Source: JAIBAC01 sp046331095 | GTDB lineage: Bacteria; Actinomycetota; Acidimicrobiia; UBA2766 | Assembly: GCA_046331095.1 (NCBI GenBank) | Contig: JAXLRM010000004.1 | Coordinates: 930,001 to 994,000, forward strand | DNA length: 64,000 bases | Reading direction: 5' to 3' | In this document: one piece after another, positions 17,716 to 25,535 of the stretch | Position numbering within the stretch: position 1 is the stretch's first letter | How the letters are laid out: each line of letters opens with the position of its first letter | The notes under the pieces: model-generated | Seen by the model: only the letters and a program-made list of their open reading frames with translations | Told to the model about the DNA's origin: nothing | Databases searched by the model: none | Program-made: the position numbers and the translations under genes

Positions 17716-19397
17716 GACCCGCCCCGGACGCCCTCGGGTGCCTCGAGCTTGCCCTCCGCGACGAGCTGGTCGAACACGGGCCGCTCCGACCGGATCGGCG
17801 GCAGCGAGTCGAAGTTGTGCGGCGGGGGAGGCGAGGTCGTAGCCCACTCCAGCGTGTGGCCGTCCCACGGGTTGTCGCCCGCGGGGCGACGCCCCTTGCG
17901 GCGCAGCGACACGACGAGGTTGACGACGACGAGGAGCACCCCGACGCCCATCACGAACGCGCCCACGGTGGTGACCTGGTTGACGAAGGTCCACCCGGCG
18001 CCGGGGTCGTACTCGTTGATCCGCCGCGGCATCCCGCGCAGCCCCGCGAACATCATCGTGACGAACGTGAGGTTGTAGCCCACGAACACGAACGCGAACG
18101 ACACCTTGGCGAGGCCCTCGCGCATCATCGAGCCGGTGATCTTGGGGAACCAGTAGTGCAGCCCCGCCATCGCCGCGAACAGCGCCCCGCCGACGAGGAC
18201 CTGGTGGAAGTGCGCGACCACGAAGTAGGTGTCGTGCACGGCATAGTCGATCGGCGGCGCCGCGACCATGACGCCCGTGATCCCGCCGATCAGGAAGTTC
18301 GCGACGAAGCCGAGCGCGAACAGCAGCGGCGCGTCGAGGCGGAGCTTGCCGCCCCACATCGTCCCGATCCAGTCGAAGATCTTGATGCCCGTCGGGATCG
18401 CGATCAGAAAGCTCGCCGCGCTGAACCAGTTCGTGTCGATCGCGCCGGTCGTGAACATGTGGTGCGCCCACACGGTCATGCCGAGCCCCGCGATCGCGAG
18501 CGTCGCGAGCACCAGGCCCGTGTAGCCGAAGACCGGCTTGCGGCTGAACGTGGCGAAGATCTCGGTCACGACCCCGAACGCCGGCAGGATCAGCACGTAC
18601 ACCTCGGGATGGCCGAAGAACCAGAACAGGTGCTGGTACAGGATCGCGGAGCCGCCGTGGGTGGCGTCGAAGACCACCGAGCCGAGGCGGCGGTCCATCA
18701 ACAGCAGCACCATCGTGAGCGCGATCGGGGGGAACGCGAACAGCACGAGGATCGACTGCACGACCATGTCCCAGCAGAAGATCGGCAGCCGCCACATCGT
18801 CATCCCCGGCGCCCGCAGGGTCAGCACCGTCGCGATCAGGTTGACGGCGTTGGCGATCGAGGCGAGGCCGATCATGATCAGCCCGACCGCCCACAGGTCG
18901 ACGCCGGGGCCGGGGTAGGTGAACCTGCTCGACAGCGGCGCGTAGCCGGTCCAGCCGGCGCCGGCCGCGCCGCCCATCGTCGCGAAGCCCGACAGGACCA
19001 CGAGGCTGCCCGCCACGAAGAGCCAGTACCCGAGGGCGTTGAGGCGCGGGAACGCCATGTCGGGCGCCCCGACCTGCAGCGGCACCATGTATGTGGCGAA
19101 GCCGGTGAACAGCGGCGTGAGGAACAGGAACACCATCACCGTGCCGTGCATCGTGAACATCTCGGCGAAGACCTGGCGGTCCACGACGTCGGGCTGGGGA
19201 GTGGCGAGCTCGGTGCGGATCACGAGCGCGAACGCCCCGCCGAGGAGGAGGAACACGACAGCCGTGACGACGTACGCCGTGCCGAGGCGCTTGTGGTCGG
19301 TCGTGGTCAGCCACGCGGCGAGGCCGCGGCCCTCGGACCCGGCCGGCTGCGGTGGCTCTCCCGAGGACACAGGGGCGGGGGACTCGGTCAGGGTCAC
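17712..19397 (-). CDS. ctaD: Cytochrome c oxidase subunit I
   Basis: 561 residues, twelve helices. The heme a and CuB ligands are visible: the His of MFTMHGTVMVF, the cross-linked His-Tyr of FFGHPEVYVLILP, the His pair of VWAHHMFTTG and the C-terminal AHFHQVLVG. The K-channel lysine lies in TGIKIFDWIGTMWGG. It is the catalytic subunit of the aa3-type oxidase. The GTG at 19397 overlaps the ctaC stop; the much longer upstream frame is antisense shadow. Confidence 0.96.
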   Translation of the reverse strand: MTLTESPAPVSSGEPPQPAGSEGRGLAAWLTTTDHKRLGTAYVVTAVVFLLLGGAFALVIRTELATPQPDVVDRQVFAEMFTMHGTVMVFLFLTPLFTGFATYMVPLQVGAPDMAFPRLNALGYWLFVAGSLVVLSGFATMGGAAGAGWTGYAPLSSRFTYPGPGVDLWAVGLIMIGLASIANAVNLIATVLTLRAPGMTMWRLPIFCWDMVVQSILVLFAFPPIALTMVLLLMDRRLGSVVFDATHGGSAILYQHLFWFFGHPEVYVLILPAFGVVTEIFATFSRKPVFGYTGLVLATLAIAGLGMTVWAHHMFTTGAIDTNWFSAASFLIAIPTGIKIFDWIGTMWGGKLRLDAPLLFALGFVANFLIGGITGVMVAAPPIDYAVHDTYFVVAHFHQVLVGGALFAAMAGLHYWFPKITGSMMREGLAKVSFAFVFVGYNLTFVTMMFAGLRGMPRRINEYDPGAGWTFVNQVTTVGAFVMGVGVLLVVVNLVVSLRRKGRRPAGDNPWDGHTLEWATTSPPPPHNFDSLPPIRSERPVFDQLVAEGKLEAPEGVRGGS

Positions 19398-20149
19398 GGA
19401 GTCGTCCCCGCCGTCGCCGGGGTCTGCGAGCGCACCCAGTCGCGGTAGGCGTCGGGTTCGACGACGTCGATGCCGAAGCGCATGCGGGCGTGGTCGAGGC
19501 CGCAGAACTCGGCGCACTGGCCCTCTTGGAGGCCTGCCGCGGTGAGCTCGACGTCGAACTCGTTGACCTGGCCGGGGATGGCGTCCTTCTTGAAGAGCCA
19601 GTCGCGCACGTAGAAGCTGTGCGCGACGTCGGCGGATCTCACCACGACGTGGACGGTAGCGCCGAGGGGCAGCGAGATCTGCGGCGGCCGGGACGGCGTC
19701 CCCACGACCTCGAGGGGTTGGCCGTCGGCGCCGGCCTCGCCCGGGAACGTGAAGCGCCACGACCAGTCGAAGCCTTCGACCTCGAGGGTCATGTCGCTCC
19801 GGGCGGAGACCTGCTGGATCCGCTCGTTCACCGGGAACACCACCAGGAACAACGCGACCACGATCACGAACGGGATCGCGGTGTAGGTGATCTCGAGCCA
19901 GGGCAGCTCGCGGGTCTGGCGCGGGATCGCACGGTCGTCACGGCGCCTGCGGTGGCGGACGAGGACCCAGACGAGGAGGGCGTACACGAGCACGGCTATG
20001 GCGGCGCCGGCGTAGACGAAGACGCGCCAGACCTGGTGCACGTCGGCGGCGGTGCGGGTCGCGGCGGGCGGCATCCCGAGGTCGGCCCCGCAACCCACGA
20101 GGGCGGTGCAGGCGACGGCAGCGGCGGCTACGAGGACCATGCGGCGCAT
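19394..20149 (-). CDS. ctaC: Cytochrome c oxidase subunit II, lipoprotein
   Basis: 251 residues. A lipoprotein signal ends in LVGC near residue 19, followed by two membrane helices and a cupredoxin domain. The CuA ligands are present: the His of AHSFYVRDWLF and the CAEFCGLDHARM loop, which gives both cysteines, the His and the Met. It receives electrons from QcrC in the supercomplex. The ATG at 20149 is preferred because it puts the signal peptide at the N-terminus; the longer frame adds an unlikely 28-residue basic leader. It is first in the ctaC-ctaD-ctaF unit. Confidence 0.93.
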   Translation of the reverse strand: MRRMVLVAAAAVACTALVGCGADLGMPPAATRTAADVHQVWRVFVYAGAAIAVLVYALLVWVLVRHRRRRDDRAIPRQTRELPWLEITYTAIPFVIVVALFLVVFPVNERIQQVSARSDMTLEVEGFDWSWRFTFPGEAGADGQPLEVVGTPSRPPQISLPLGATVHVVVRSADVAHSFYVRDWLFKKDAIPGQVNEFDVELTAAGLQEGQCAEFCGLDHARMRFGIDVVEPDAYRDWVRSQTPATAGTTP

Positions 20150-20273
20150 GAGGGCCGAGTCTGCCAGGCCGCGCGCGCCGCCGCCTGCAGCGTCGCGACG
20201 GAGCTGGCGGGCTGACGTGTCCCGGCTCGGCACCCGGGCAGGAATCGCTTGACCGCGGGAACCACTTGGCCGA

Positions 20274-20300
20274 TTGTCGCATCAACAGGTCCGTTACGAT
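20274..20300 (+). promoter_or_regulatory. Candidate promoter of the acidic repeat gene
   Basis: TTGTCG (20274-20279) and TACGAT (20295-20300) are spaced by 15 nt. They lie about 40 bp before the ATG at 20343, whose ribosome site AAGGGA fits a leadered mRNA. The spacing is short, so this is tentative. Confidence 0.3.
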
Positions 20301-20342
20301 CCAGCCCGCCCCGCCGGGGTGACGCGAACCAAGGGACCCATC

Positions 20343-21356
20343 ATGAGCGACAGGCACATCAACGAGGTGACCGGTACGCCGATCGACATCGACGGCGACC
20401 GCGAGACCGACGCCCTTCTGAACGGACCGTTCGACGTCACCGGCGACGGGGTCGCCGACACGGTCACGGCCGACGTCGACTTCGACGGCAACCCCGATGC
20501 TGCGATCATGGACCTCGACGAGGACGGCGAGATCGAGACCGTGGCTAGCGCCGCCGACCTCGACGGCGACGGCACCGCCGAGTCGGCCGTCTTCGACGTG
20601 GGGATGGACGGCAACCCCGACCTCGTCGTGGCCGATGCCGCAGGTGACGGCAGTCCCGACGTCCTCATCGCCGACACCGACGGCGACGGCGAGCTCGACA
20701 CCGCCGTCGTCGACACCGACAACGACGGCGACTTCGACACGATTCTCGAGGACGACGGCACCGTGACGTCGGCCGACGACATCGGCGGCGGCGCCACCTA
20801 CGGCAGCAGCCACGACTTCGGGCGCGTCGACGGCGGCGGCCACACGGGCGGCACCTTCGGCGGCGACGTGGAGGGCGACACCGGCTACTCCGACGTCGAC
20901 GGGGTCGTGGCGTTCGACTCGACCGGCGACCTCGGGACGACATCGGTCGACGACACCGGCGACTCCCTCTCACTCGACGGCGACGTGGCCGACTACAGCG
21001 GAGTGGCGGACTACGGCGGTGTGGCCGACTACGGCGGTGTCGGTGGCTACAGCAGCATCGACTCCGACACGTCGTCGAACTCGATGATCATGGACTACTC
21101 GAACGACACGTCGCTCGAGGACCCCGTCACCGCCACCGACGCGTGGGACAACGGCCTACGCGACACCTACCAGACCAACACCGACGCCAGCAACGAGGCC
21201 TACCAGCAATCGACCGACGCATGGCTCGCCGGCGACCAGGAAGCCGCTTACGACCTCAACCAGCAGTCCCTCGAGTACGGCGCCGTCGCCGACCAGGCCT
21301 GGGACACCTACTCGACCTGGGACTCGTCGTCGTCGAGCGACTCGGGCGAGTACTGA
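20343..21356 (+). CDS. Acidic protein with tandem DxDGDG calcium-binding-like repeats
   Basis: 337 residues. Residues ~14-135 hold about nine short repeats of 13-15 residues built on D-x-D/G-x-D-G-x-x-D (for example DLDGDGTAES, DTDGDGELDT, DTDNDGDFDT), like dockerin or EF-hand loops without the helices. A Gly/Asp/Ser-rich middle follows with YSGV/YGGV triplets near 220-235. The C-terminal ~75 residues are richer in Gln, Asn, Tyr and Trp and could be helical. No signal peptide or membrane helix is visible, which is odd because such loops usually bind calcium outside the cell. AAGGGA upstream fixes the start. No specific function is recognised. Confidence 0.7.
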   Translation: MSDRHINEVTGTPIDIDGDRETDALLNGPFDVTGDGVADTVTADVDFDGNPDAAIMDLDEDGEIETVASAADLDGDGTAESAVFDVGMDGNPDLVVADAAGDGSPDVLIADTDGDGELDTAVVDTDNDGDFDTILEDDGTVTSADDIGGGATYGSSHDFGRVDGGGHTGGTFGGDVEGDTGYSDVDGVVAFDSTGDLGTTSVDDTGDSLSLDGDVADYSGVADYGGVADYGGVGGYSSIDSDTSSNSMIMDYSNDTSLEDPVTATDAWDNGLRDTYQTNTDASNEAYQQSTDAWLAGDQEAAYDLNQQSLEYGAVADQAWDTYSTWDSSSSSDSGEY

Positions 21357-21387
21357 GCGCTTGCCGGCTCGCCTGCAGAACGTTCGA

Positions 21388-21423
21388 GTGAGCAGGGTCC
21401 CGCTGCGGCCGGGCCCCGCTCAC
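21388..21423. terminator. Bidirectional hairpin terminator
   Basis: GTGAGC at 21388 pairs with GCTCAC ending at 21423, with a further GGG/CCC-rich inner stem and a few mismatches. It lies between two convergent genes and includes the stop codon of the minus-strand gene. Confidence 0.55.
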
Positions 21424-21923
21424 GCGTACAGGCCGCTCGAGTCGACGTAACGGCGCAGCCGTTCGCCCGCGAGGTCGTCGCGGTGGAAGCTGTCGAGGGC
21501 CTCGGCGAGCTCGAAGACGTTGCCGCGGCGCCTGACGCGGAGGACCCCGGTGCCGAACGCGGCACCGTCCTCGGTCCGGAAGACGACCGCGGTCCCGACC
21601 AAGGGGACGCGTCCGAAGTCGATGCCGACGAGCTCGTCCCACCTCGCCTGGCGGCGTGCCAGTGCGGTCCGCATCCGGACCCCGTCGGTGTCGACGACCA
21701 CGCGCGCCAGGAGGTTCGCGATCCCGACGACCGTGAGCGGCACCGCGGCGACGATGAACGCGATGCCCGTGAAGTGAGCTGCGCCGGACACGTCGCTGCC
21801 GGCGTACACGTAGTCCTGGCCGAGCGTCATGACCGCGGTGACCACCAGGACCGCGGCCAGCGCGAGCTGGAGAAGGGCCGGGACGACGGCGGTGATCGTG
21901 ACCGAGGCTTCGTCGTTGCCCAT
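21420..21923 (-). CDS. Small membrane protein with a PH-like domain
   Basis: 167 residues. Two hydrophobic helices (about 10-35 and 50-72) are followed by a soluble domain with the pattern of bacterial PH-like domains: VVVDTDGVRMRTALARRQARWDEL, then a glycine-bounded strand and a C-terminal helix. Known relatives are membrane proteins of unclear role; PH-like domains often mediate protein or lipid contacts. The start context shows no clear ribosome site. It is unrelated in strand and probably in function to the neighbours. Confidence 0.55.
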   Translation of the reverse strand: MGNDEASVTITAVVPALLQLALAAVLVVTAVMTLGQDYVYAGSDVSGAAHFTGIAFIVAAVPLTVVGIANLLARVVVDTDGVRMRTALARRQARWDELVGIDFGRVPLVGTAVVFRTEDGAAFGTGVLRVRRRGNVFELAEALDSFHRDDLAGERLRRYVDSSGLYA

Positions 21924-22122
21924 CAGCGCACCGCTGTCGGGAACTCGGCGGCGGGCCCGGGGGATGCCGCCGGTCCGGCGAAGGTGCGGGTCACGGACCA
22001 GACGCGCGTGCCGGCTGCAGTCACGGCGGCCACGACGGCCGGTCCCGCGGTGAGGCGCGTCGACACGGACGCGAGGTTACCGGTGGTCCCGGCCCGGTGA
22101 CGCGGTGTGGGAGCCTGGGCGG

Positions 22123-22878
22123 ATGACCTATCTGCTCGTACACGGGGGCGGGACCACCGCCAGGTACTGGGACAGGCTCCTGCCCTACCTCGACCACCCT
22201 CACCTCGCCGTGGACCTGCCCGGGCGGGCGGACAAGCCCGCGGACCTCGCGACGCTCACGGTCGAGGAGGAGGTCGCGTCGGTCCTCGCCGACGTCGAGG
22301 CCGCCGAGGTGGCCGGCACGATCGTCCTCGTCGCGCACTCCTCCGGTGGCCTCGTCGCGCCGGGTGTCGTCGCCGGCCTCGCGGGCCGTGTCGCCCACGT
22401 CGTCCTCAACGCCGCGCTCGTACCGACCGAGGGCGGCTGCGGCCTCGAGGGCATGCAGTCGCGCCACGCAGAGGGACTCGCGGCTGCCGTCGAGTACGCA
22501 CGCGAGGAGGGGACCGTCATCACGGTGCCGGCCCCGCCGGCCGACCCCGAGTCGTTCCGCAGGACCTACGGGGGAGATCCCCTCGACGACGAGACGCTTG
22601 CGTTCGTCCTCGACCCGCTGCGGTGCGTGACCGACACGGTCAACCACTACTTCCAAGCCGTGCACTGGTCCGTGGCTGCCGGTGTTCCGCTCACCTACGT
22701 CGTCAACGAGAGGGACCGCCCCATCCCGGTGGCACTGCAGGAGGAGATGATCGGGCGTCTCCCCCGGGACCCGCCTCCGCGAGTCGTGCGCCTCGGCGGC
22801 GGGCACGTACCGGCGGTCACCGATCCCGAGGCGTTCGCCGCCGTTCTCGCCGAGGCAGCGCGCTCGATCCGGCCCTGA
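22123..22878 (+). CDS. Alpha/beta-hydrolase fold enzyme
   Basis: 251 residues. The protein opens directly with the first strand and oxyanion motif TYLLVHGGGTTARYWD. The nucleophile elbow is AHSSGG (Ser near 75), an Asp follows the TYVVNERDRP strand, and the His is in RLGGGHVPAVTDPEAF. The compact form with no cap insertion resembles EstC/MhpC-like hydrolases. The substrate cannot be predicted. The ATG at 22123 is chosen over an upstream in-frame start because GGGAG lies 12 nt before it and the fold begins immediately. The 199 bp between the previous gene and this start show nothing else recognisable. Confidence 0.8.
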   Translation: MTYLLVHGGGTTARYWDRLLPYLDHPHLAVDLPGRADKPADLATLTVEEEVASVLADVEAAEVAGTIVLVAHSSGGLVAPGVVAGLAGRVAHVVLNAALVPTEGGCGLEGMQSRHAEGLAAAVEYAREEGTVITVPAPPADPESFRRTYGGDPLDDETLAFVLDPLRCVTDTVNHYFQAVHWSVAAGVPLTYVVNERDRPIPVALQEEMIGRLPRDPPPRVVRLGGGHVPAVTDPEAFAAVLAEAARSIRP

Positions 22879-22888
22879 GCGCGTTGGT

Positions 22889-22917
22889 ACCGGGGCGGTG
22901 TCGTCGCGGTCCCCGGT
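22889..22917. terminator. Convergent hairpin terminator
   Basis: Perfect arms ACCGGGG (22889-22895) and CCCCGGT (22911-22917) lie in the 48-bp gap between the convergent hydrolase and cupin genes. There is no T-tract. Confidence 0.5.
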
Positions 22918-22926
22918 GAGCGCGCG

Positions 22927-23295
22927 TCAGCTCTCGGCGTCCGAGCGGGCGTAGTCGTCCTGCAGCCTGACGATGTCGTCCTCGCCGAGGTAGTCGCCAC
23001 GCTGGACCTCGATGAAGACGAGGTCGAACTCGCCGGGGTTGGCGATGCGGTGCGCCACCCCGACCGGCACGTCGATCGTGTCGCCCACGACGAGGTGGTG
23101 GTCGACGTCGTCGAGGACCACCGTGGCGCTGCCGGCAACCACCACCCAGTGCTCGCGGCGGCGCCTGTGCACCTGGTAGCTGAGGCGCTGACCTGGACGC
23201 ACGACGATGCGCTTGACCTTGTAGCCGACGCCTTCGTCGAGGACCGTGAAGGCGCCCCAAGGACGCTCGTCGTGGATGGGGTTCGGGTCGTCCAT
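22927..23295 (-). CDS. Cupin, mannose-6-phosphate isomerase type II C-terminal domain protein
   Basis: 122 residues, a single cupin corresponding to the isomerase half of bifunctional ManC/AlgA proteins. It begins with ERPWGAF, continues with YKVKRIVVRPGQRLSYQ, then the metal-binding HRRRREHWVV and ends with the strongly conserved EVQRGDYLGEDDIVRLQDDY. Stand-alone versions are thought to interconvert mannose-6-phosphate and fructose-6-phosphate or to process nucleotide-sugar precursors; activity here is inferred. The family match is close throughout. No guanylyltransferase domain is attached. Confidence 0.85.
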   Translation of the reverse strand: MDDPNPIHDERPWGAFTVLDEGVGYKVKRIVVRPGQRLSYQVHRRRREHWVVVAGSATVVLDDVDHHLVVGDTIDVPVGVAHRIANPGEFDLVFIEVQRGDYLGEDDIVRLQDDYARSDAES

Positions 23296-23384
23296 ACCGG
23301 AGTGCTCGGTCGGCGGCGGGAGCAGTCACGCTACAGATGCCACCGCGGCGGTTGCCAGGTCGTCGCGCCGGACGGCGCCGCCGC

Positions 23385-24467
23385 CTACCAGGAGAAGCCC
23401 GAGATGATGTCCCAGTGCCAGTCGGTGGTCGTCTCCCACGACCACCACGAGATCCCGACGGCGCCGGAGTCCTTGGCCGCCTGCATGGCGCCCTGGGCCG
23501 CGTCGGCGGTGGGGTAGGAGCCGCTTCCCTCCATGGGGTAGGACTGGCCGATCACCGACACGGGCAGGCCGTACTTCTCGAGCAGCTTCACGGACTTGGA
23601 CACGAACGCGGCGCCGTCGGAGGTGACGCCGGTCCAGTAGTCCATCGGCGACATCACGTTGAAGCCCCGAGCCAGCTCCGCGAACGGGTACCAGGACTCG
23701 TGGTAGTTGGGGTTCATCACGATCGCGACGAGCGGGTAGTTGGGGCCGACGGCGGCGCGTAGCTGCGCGGCGTAGTCGGCGGCGCGGGGACGGTCGAGGT
23801 TGGGCGCACGTGTTCGCTCGATGTCGGCGCCGAGGGCGTCGATGCGGTGTCCGCTCGTTGTCTGGAAGTCGATGACGCTCTTGGCGCGGGCGACGTCGGA
23901 GGGAATGTCCTCGAGGGAGGGACCGTCGTAGGCGACGACTGCGATACCGGCTGCGTGCGCGAGCGGCAGCAACTCCTCGAGTACCGGCTTGACGTAGAAG
24001 CCGTCGACGGGGTTCGACGCCCGGATCACGAGGTGCTTCAGGCCGACGGCCCTGGCCTTGTCGACGACCTGGCGTGGGGTGCCGATGTTCTCCATGCGGT
24101 ACAGGTACTGGCCCTTGCCCGACGTAGCCGCGACGGCGCGGTCGGTCGCGCTGGCGTCGCCCTGAGGGCGGGTGGTAGCGGCAGCGGTGGACGGATCCGG
24201 CGTCGCCGCCACCGAGGCTGCGCCCGTGCCCGCACCGGCGGCGATGTCGCGGACGCGGTCGAGCGCAGCGCTGCCCTTCGCGTCCAGGTACGCCTGCTCG
24301 TCGGCAGCGAGGCGCCGCTCACGCATCTCGCGCTCCACTCGCGAGGCCACCGAATCGGGATCGGCGAAGGGGTCGCGTGCGCCGCAGGCGCCGGCGAGCA
24401 GGCAGATCGCGGCGAGGCAGGCAACGGCCACGGCCGTGCGCCCACCTCGCGATGTCGTTCGGGGCAT
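23385..24467 (-). CDS. Secreted lipoprotein with a TIM-barrel-like glycosidase domain
   Basis: 360 residues. The N-terminus has a basic patch, a hydrophobic core and the lipobox LLAGAC near residue 28, so the protein should be lipid-anchored outside the cell. A helical, Ala-rich region (30-115) leads to a barrel-like domain with strands such as KHLVIRASNPVDGFYV, IAVVAYDGPSLEDIP, IDALGADIERTRAP, PLVAIVMNPNYHESWYPF and VGISWWSWETT. The ALGADIE segment puts an Asp and Glu where GH18/GH25-like enzymes hold catalytic acids, but I cannot assign a family. The ATG at 24467 places the signal peptide first. Confidence 0.6.
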   Translation of the reverse strand: MPRTTSRGGRTAVAVACLAAICLLAGACGARDPFADPDSVASRVEREMRERRLAADEQAYLDAKGSAALDRVRDIAAGAGTGAASVAATPDPSTAAATTRPQGDASATDRAVAATSGKGQYLYRMENIGTPRQVVDKARAVGLKHLVIRASNPVDGFYVKPVLEELLPLAHAAGIAVVAYDGPSLEDIPSDVARAKSVIDFQTTSGHRIDALGADIERTRAPNLDRPRAADYAAQLRAAVGPNYPLVAIVMNPNYHESWYPFAELARGFNVMSPMDYWTGVTSDGAAFVSKSVKLLEKYGLPVSVIGQSYPMEGSGSYPTADAAQGAMQAAKDSGAVGISWWSWETTTDWHWDIISGFSW

Positions 24468-24579
24468 GAACCACCATCTCACGGCGACTACGCGATCGAC
24501 CCGCTGCCAGTGTGGGGATCGCTGGCCCAGGGCTTCGGCATCCACCGGGCCGTACCCTCCCCGGCACCTGCGGGACCTG

Positions 24580-25473
24580 TCAAGGCTCGGGGGTGAGCTC
24601 GTGGGCGAGCACCACGAGCCGCTCGTGGAGATGCACCTCGCGGGCGAGGGCAGGGACCGTGGTCGGCGTCGCGAGCCCGTCCTCGCTGAGCCACCCGCCG
24701 AGGCCCCGCCACCGGACCTGCTCGAACGCAGCGCGGCTCGGGTCGGCGACGATGCGGCGCTCGATGACCTCGGTGATCGTGTTCGGCACGAGCTTGGCCG
24801 TCGCAGCGACGACGACCGCGCGTTTGCCGGCTTGCTCGGCGACGGCCGCGAGGGGCCGGGTGCCCACCTTGTTGACGGCGCCCTCGGGCGTCACGGCGTC
24901 GGCGCCCACGACGACGAGGTCGGCGCAGTCGACGGCGACGGCAGCGGCCGCGTCGGGGATCGCTTCGGCCCTGATGCGCAGAGCGCGCAACCGTTTGGCG
25001 AGCTCGGCACCCTCGGAGCCGGGGCGTGCCTCGCAGCAGTAGACGGTCTGGATGCGGCCGGCCTTGCCGAGCGCCACGAACGCCGCCTCGAGCGTCGTCG
25101 ACGCCGACGTGGTGACGATGACGCCGCGGTCGGGCGCGAGCGCGGCGAACTCGTGGATCATGCGGTCGTTGTGGCGCTTGGTGCGGCTCGCCACCGAGCG
25201 AGCGGTCGCGGCGACGGCGTCGGAGGCGAACTCGTGGGACTCGGCCGCGTCGGCCTCGATCAGGCAGTCGTTCACGAGCCGCCAGAGGGCCGCCATCGCT
25301 GGTTGGTGCACGAGCAGGACGCGGGCGGCCTCGAGGAACGCGGGCGCGAACTCGTCGGGTTCGGGGCTCTCCTGGGCGAGGGCGGCAAGACCCGCCGCCG
25401 CCGTCAGCACGATCGCCGACGACCCGCTCTTGCGATCCGTGGCTGCCGCGTCGATGAGTTCCGGGGCGCGCAT
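24580..25473 (-). CDS. eIF-2B alpha/beta/delta family sugar-phosphate isomerase-like protein
   Basis: 297 residues. A helical N-terminal half is followed by the Rossmann-like core of the eIF2B/MtnA/ribose-1,5-bisphosphate isomerase family, with VIVTTSASTTLEAAF, the VYCCEARPGSEG turn and the diagnostic GADAVTPEGAVNKVGTRPLA. In bacteria the characterised members are aldose-ketose isomerases of sugar 1-phosphates, so an isomerase role is likelier than translation; the substrate is open. The ATG at 25473 has TACCGT 7 nt upstream, pointing to a leaderless start. A GTG at 25482 with GAGG 7 nt before it is an alternative. It is divergent from the acyl-CoA dehydrogenase gene. Confidence 0.75.
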   Translation of the reverse strand: MRAPELIDAAATDRKSGSSAIVLTAAAGLAALAQESPEPDEFAPAFLEAARVLLVHQPAMAALWRLVNDCLIEADAAESHEFASDAVAATARSVASRTKRHNDRMIHEFAALAPDRGVIVTTSASTTLEAAFVALGKAGRIQTVYCCEARPGSEGAELAKRLRALRIRAEAIPDAAAAVAVDCADLVVVGADAVTPEGAVNKVGTRPLAAVAEQAGKRAVVVAATAKLVPNTITEVIERRIVADPSRAAFEQVRWRGLGGWLSEDGLATPTTVPALAREVHLHERLVVLAHELTPEP

Positions 25474-25480
25474 CGACGTC

Positions 25481-25486
25481 ACGGTA
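25481..25486 (-). promoter_or_regulatory. -10 element of a leaderless promoter (TACCGT)
   Basis: TACCGT on the minus strand lies 7 nt before the ATG of the eIF2B-like gene. The same hexamer and spacing precede hisD. Confidence 0.4.
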
Positions 25487-25521
25487 CCGCCTCGGGTGGT
25501 TCCCGATGGGGACCGTCGGCA

Positions 25522-25527
25522 TAGCAT
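25522..25527 (+). promoter_or_regulatory. -10 element of a leaderless promoter (TAGCAT)
   Basis: TAGCAT is followed by 8 nt and the ATG of the acyl-CoA dehydrogenase gene; no ribosome site is present. Confidence 0.5.
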
Positions 25528-25535
25528 CGCCGGCC

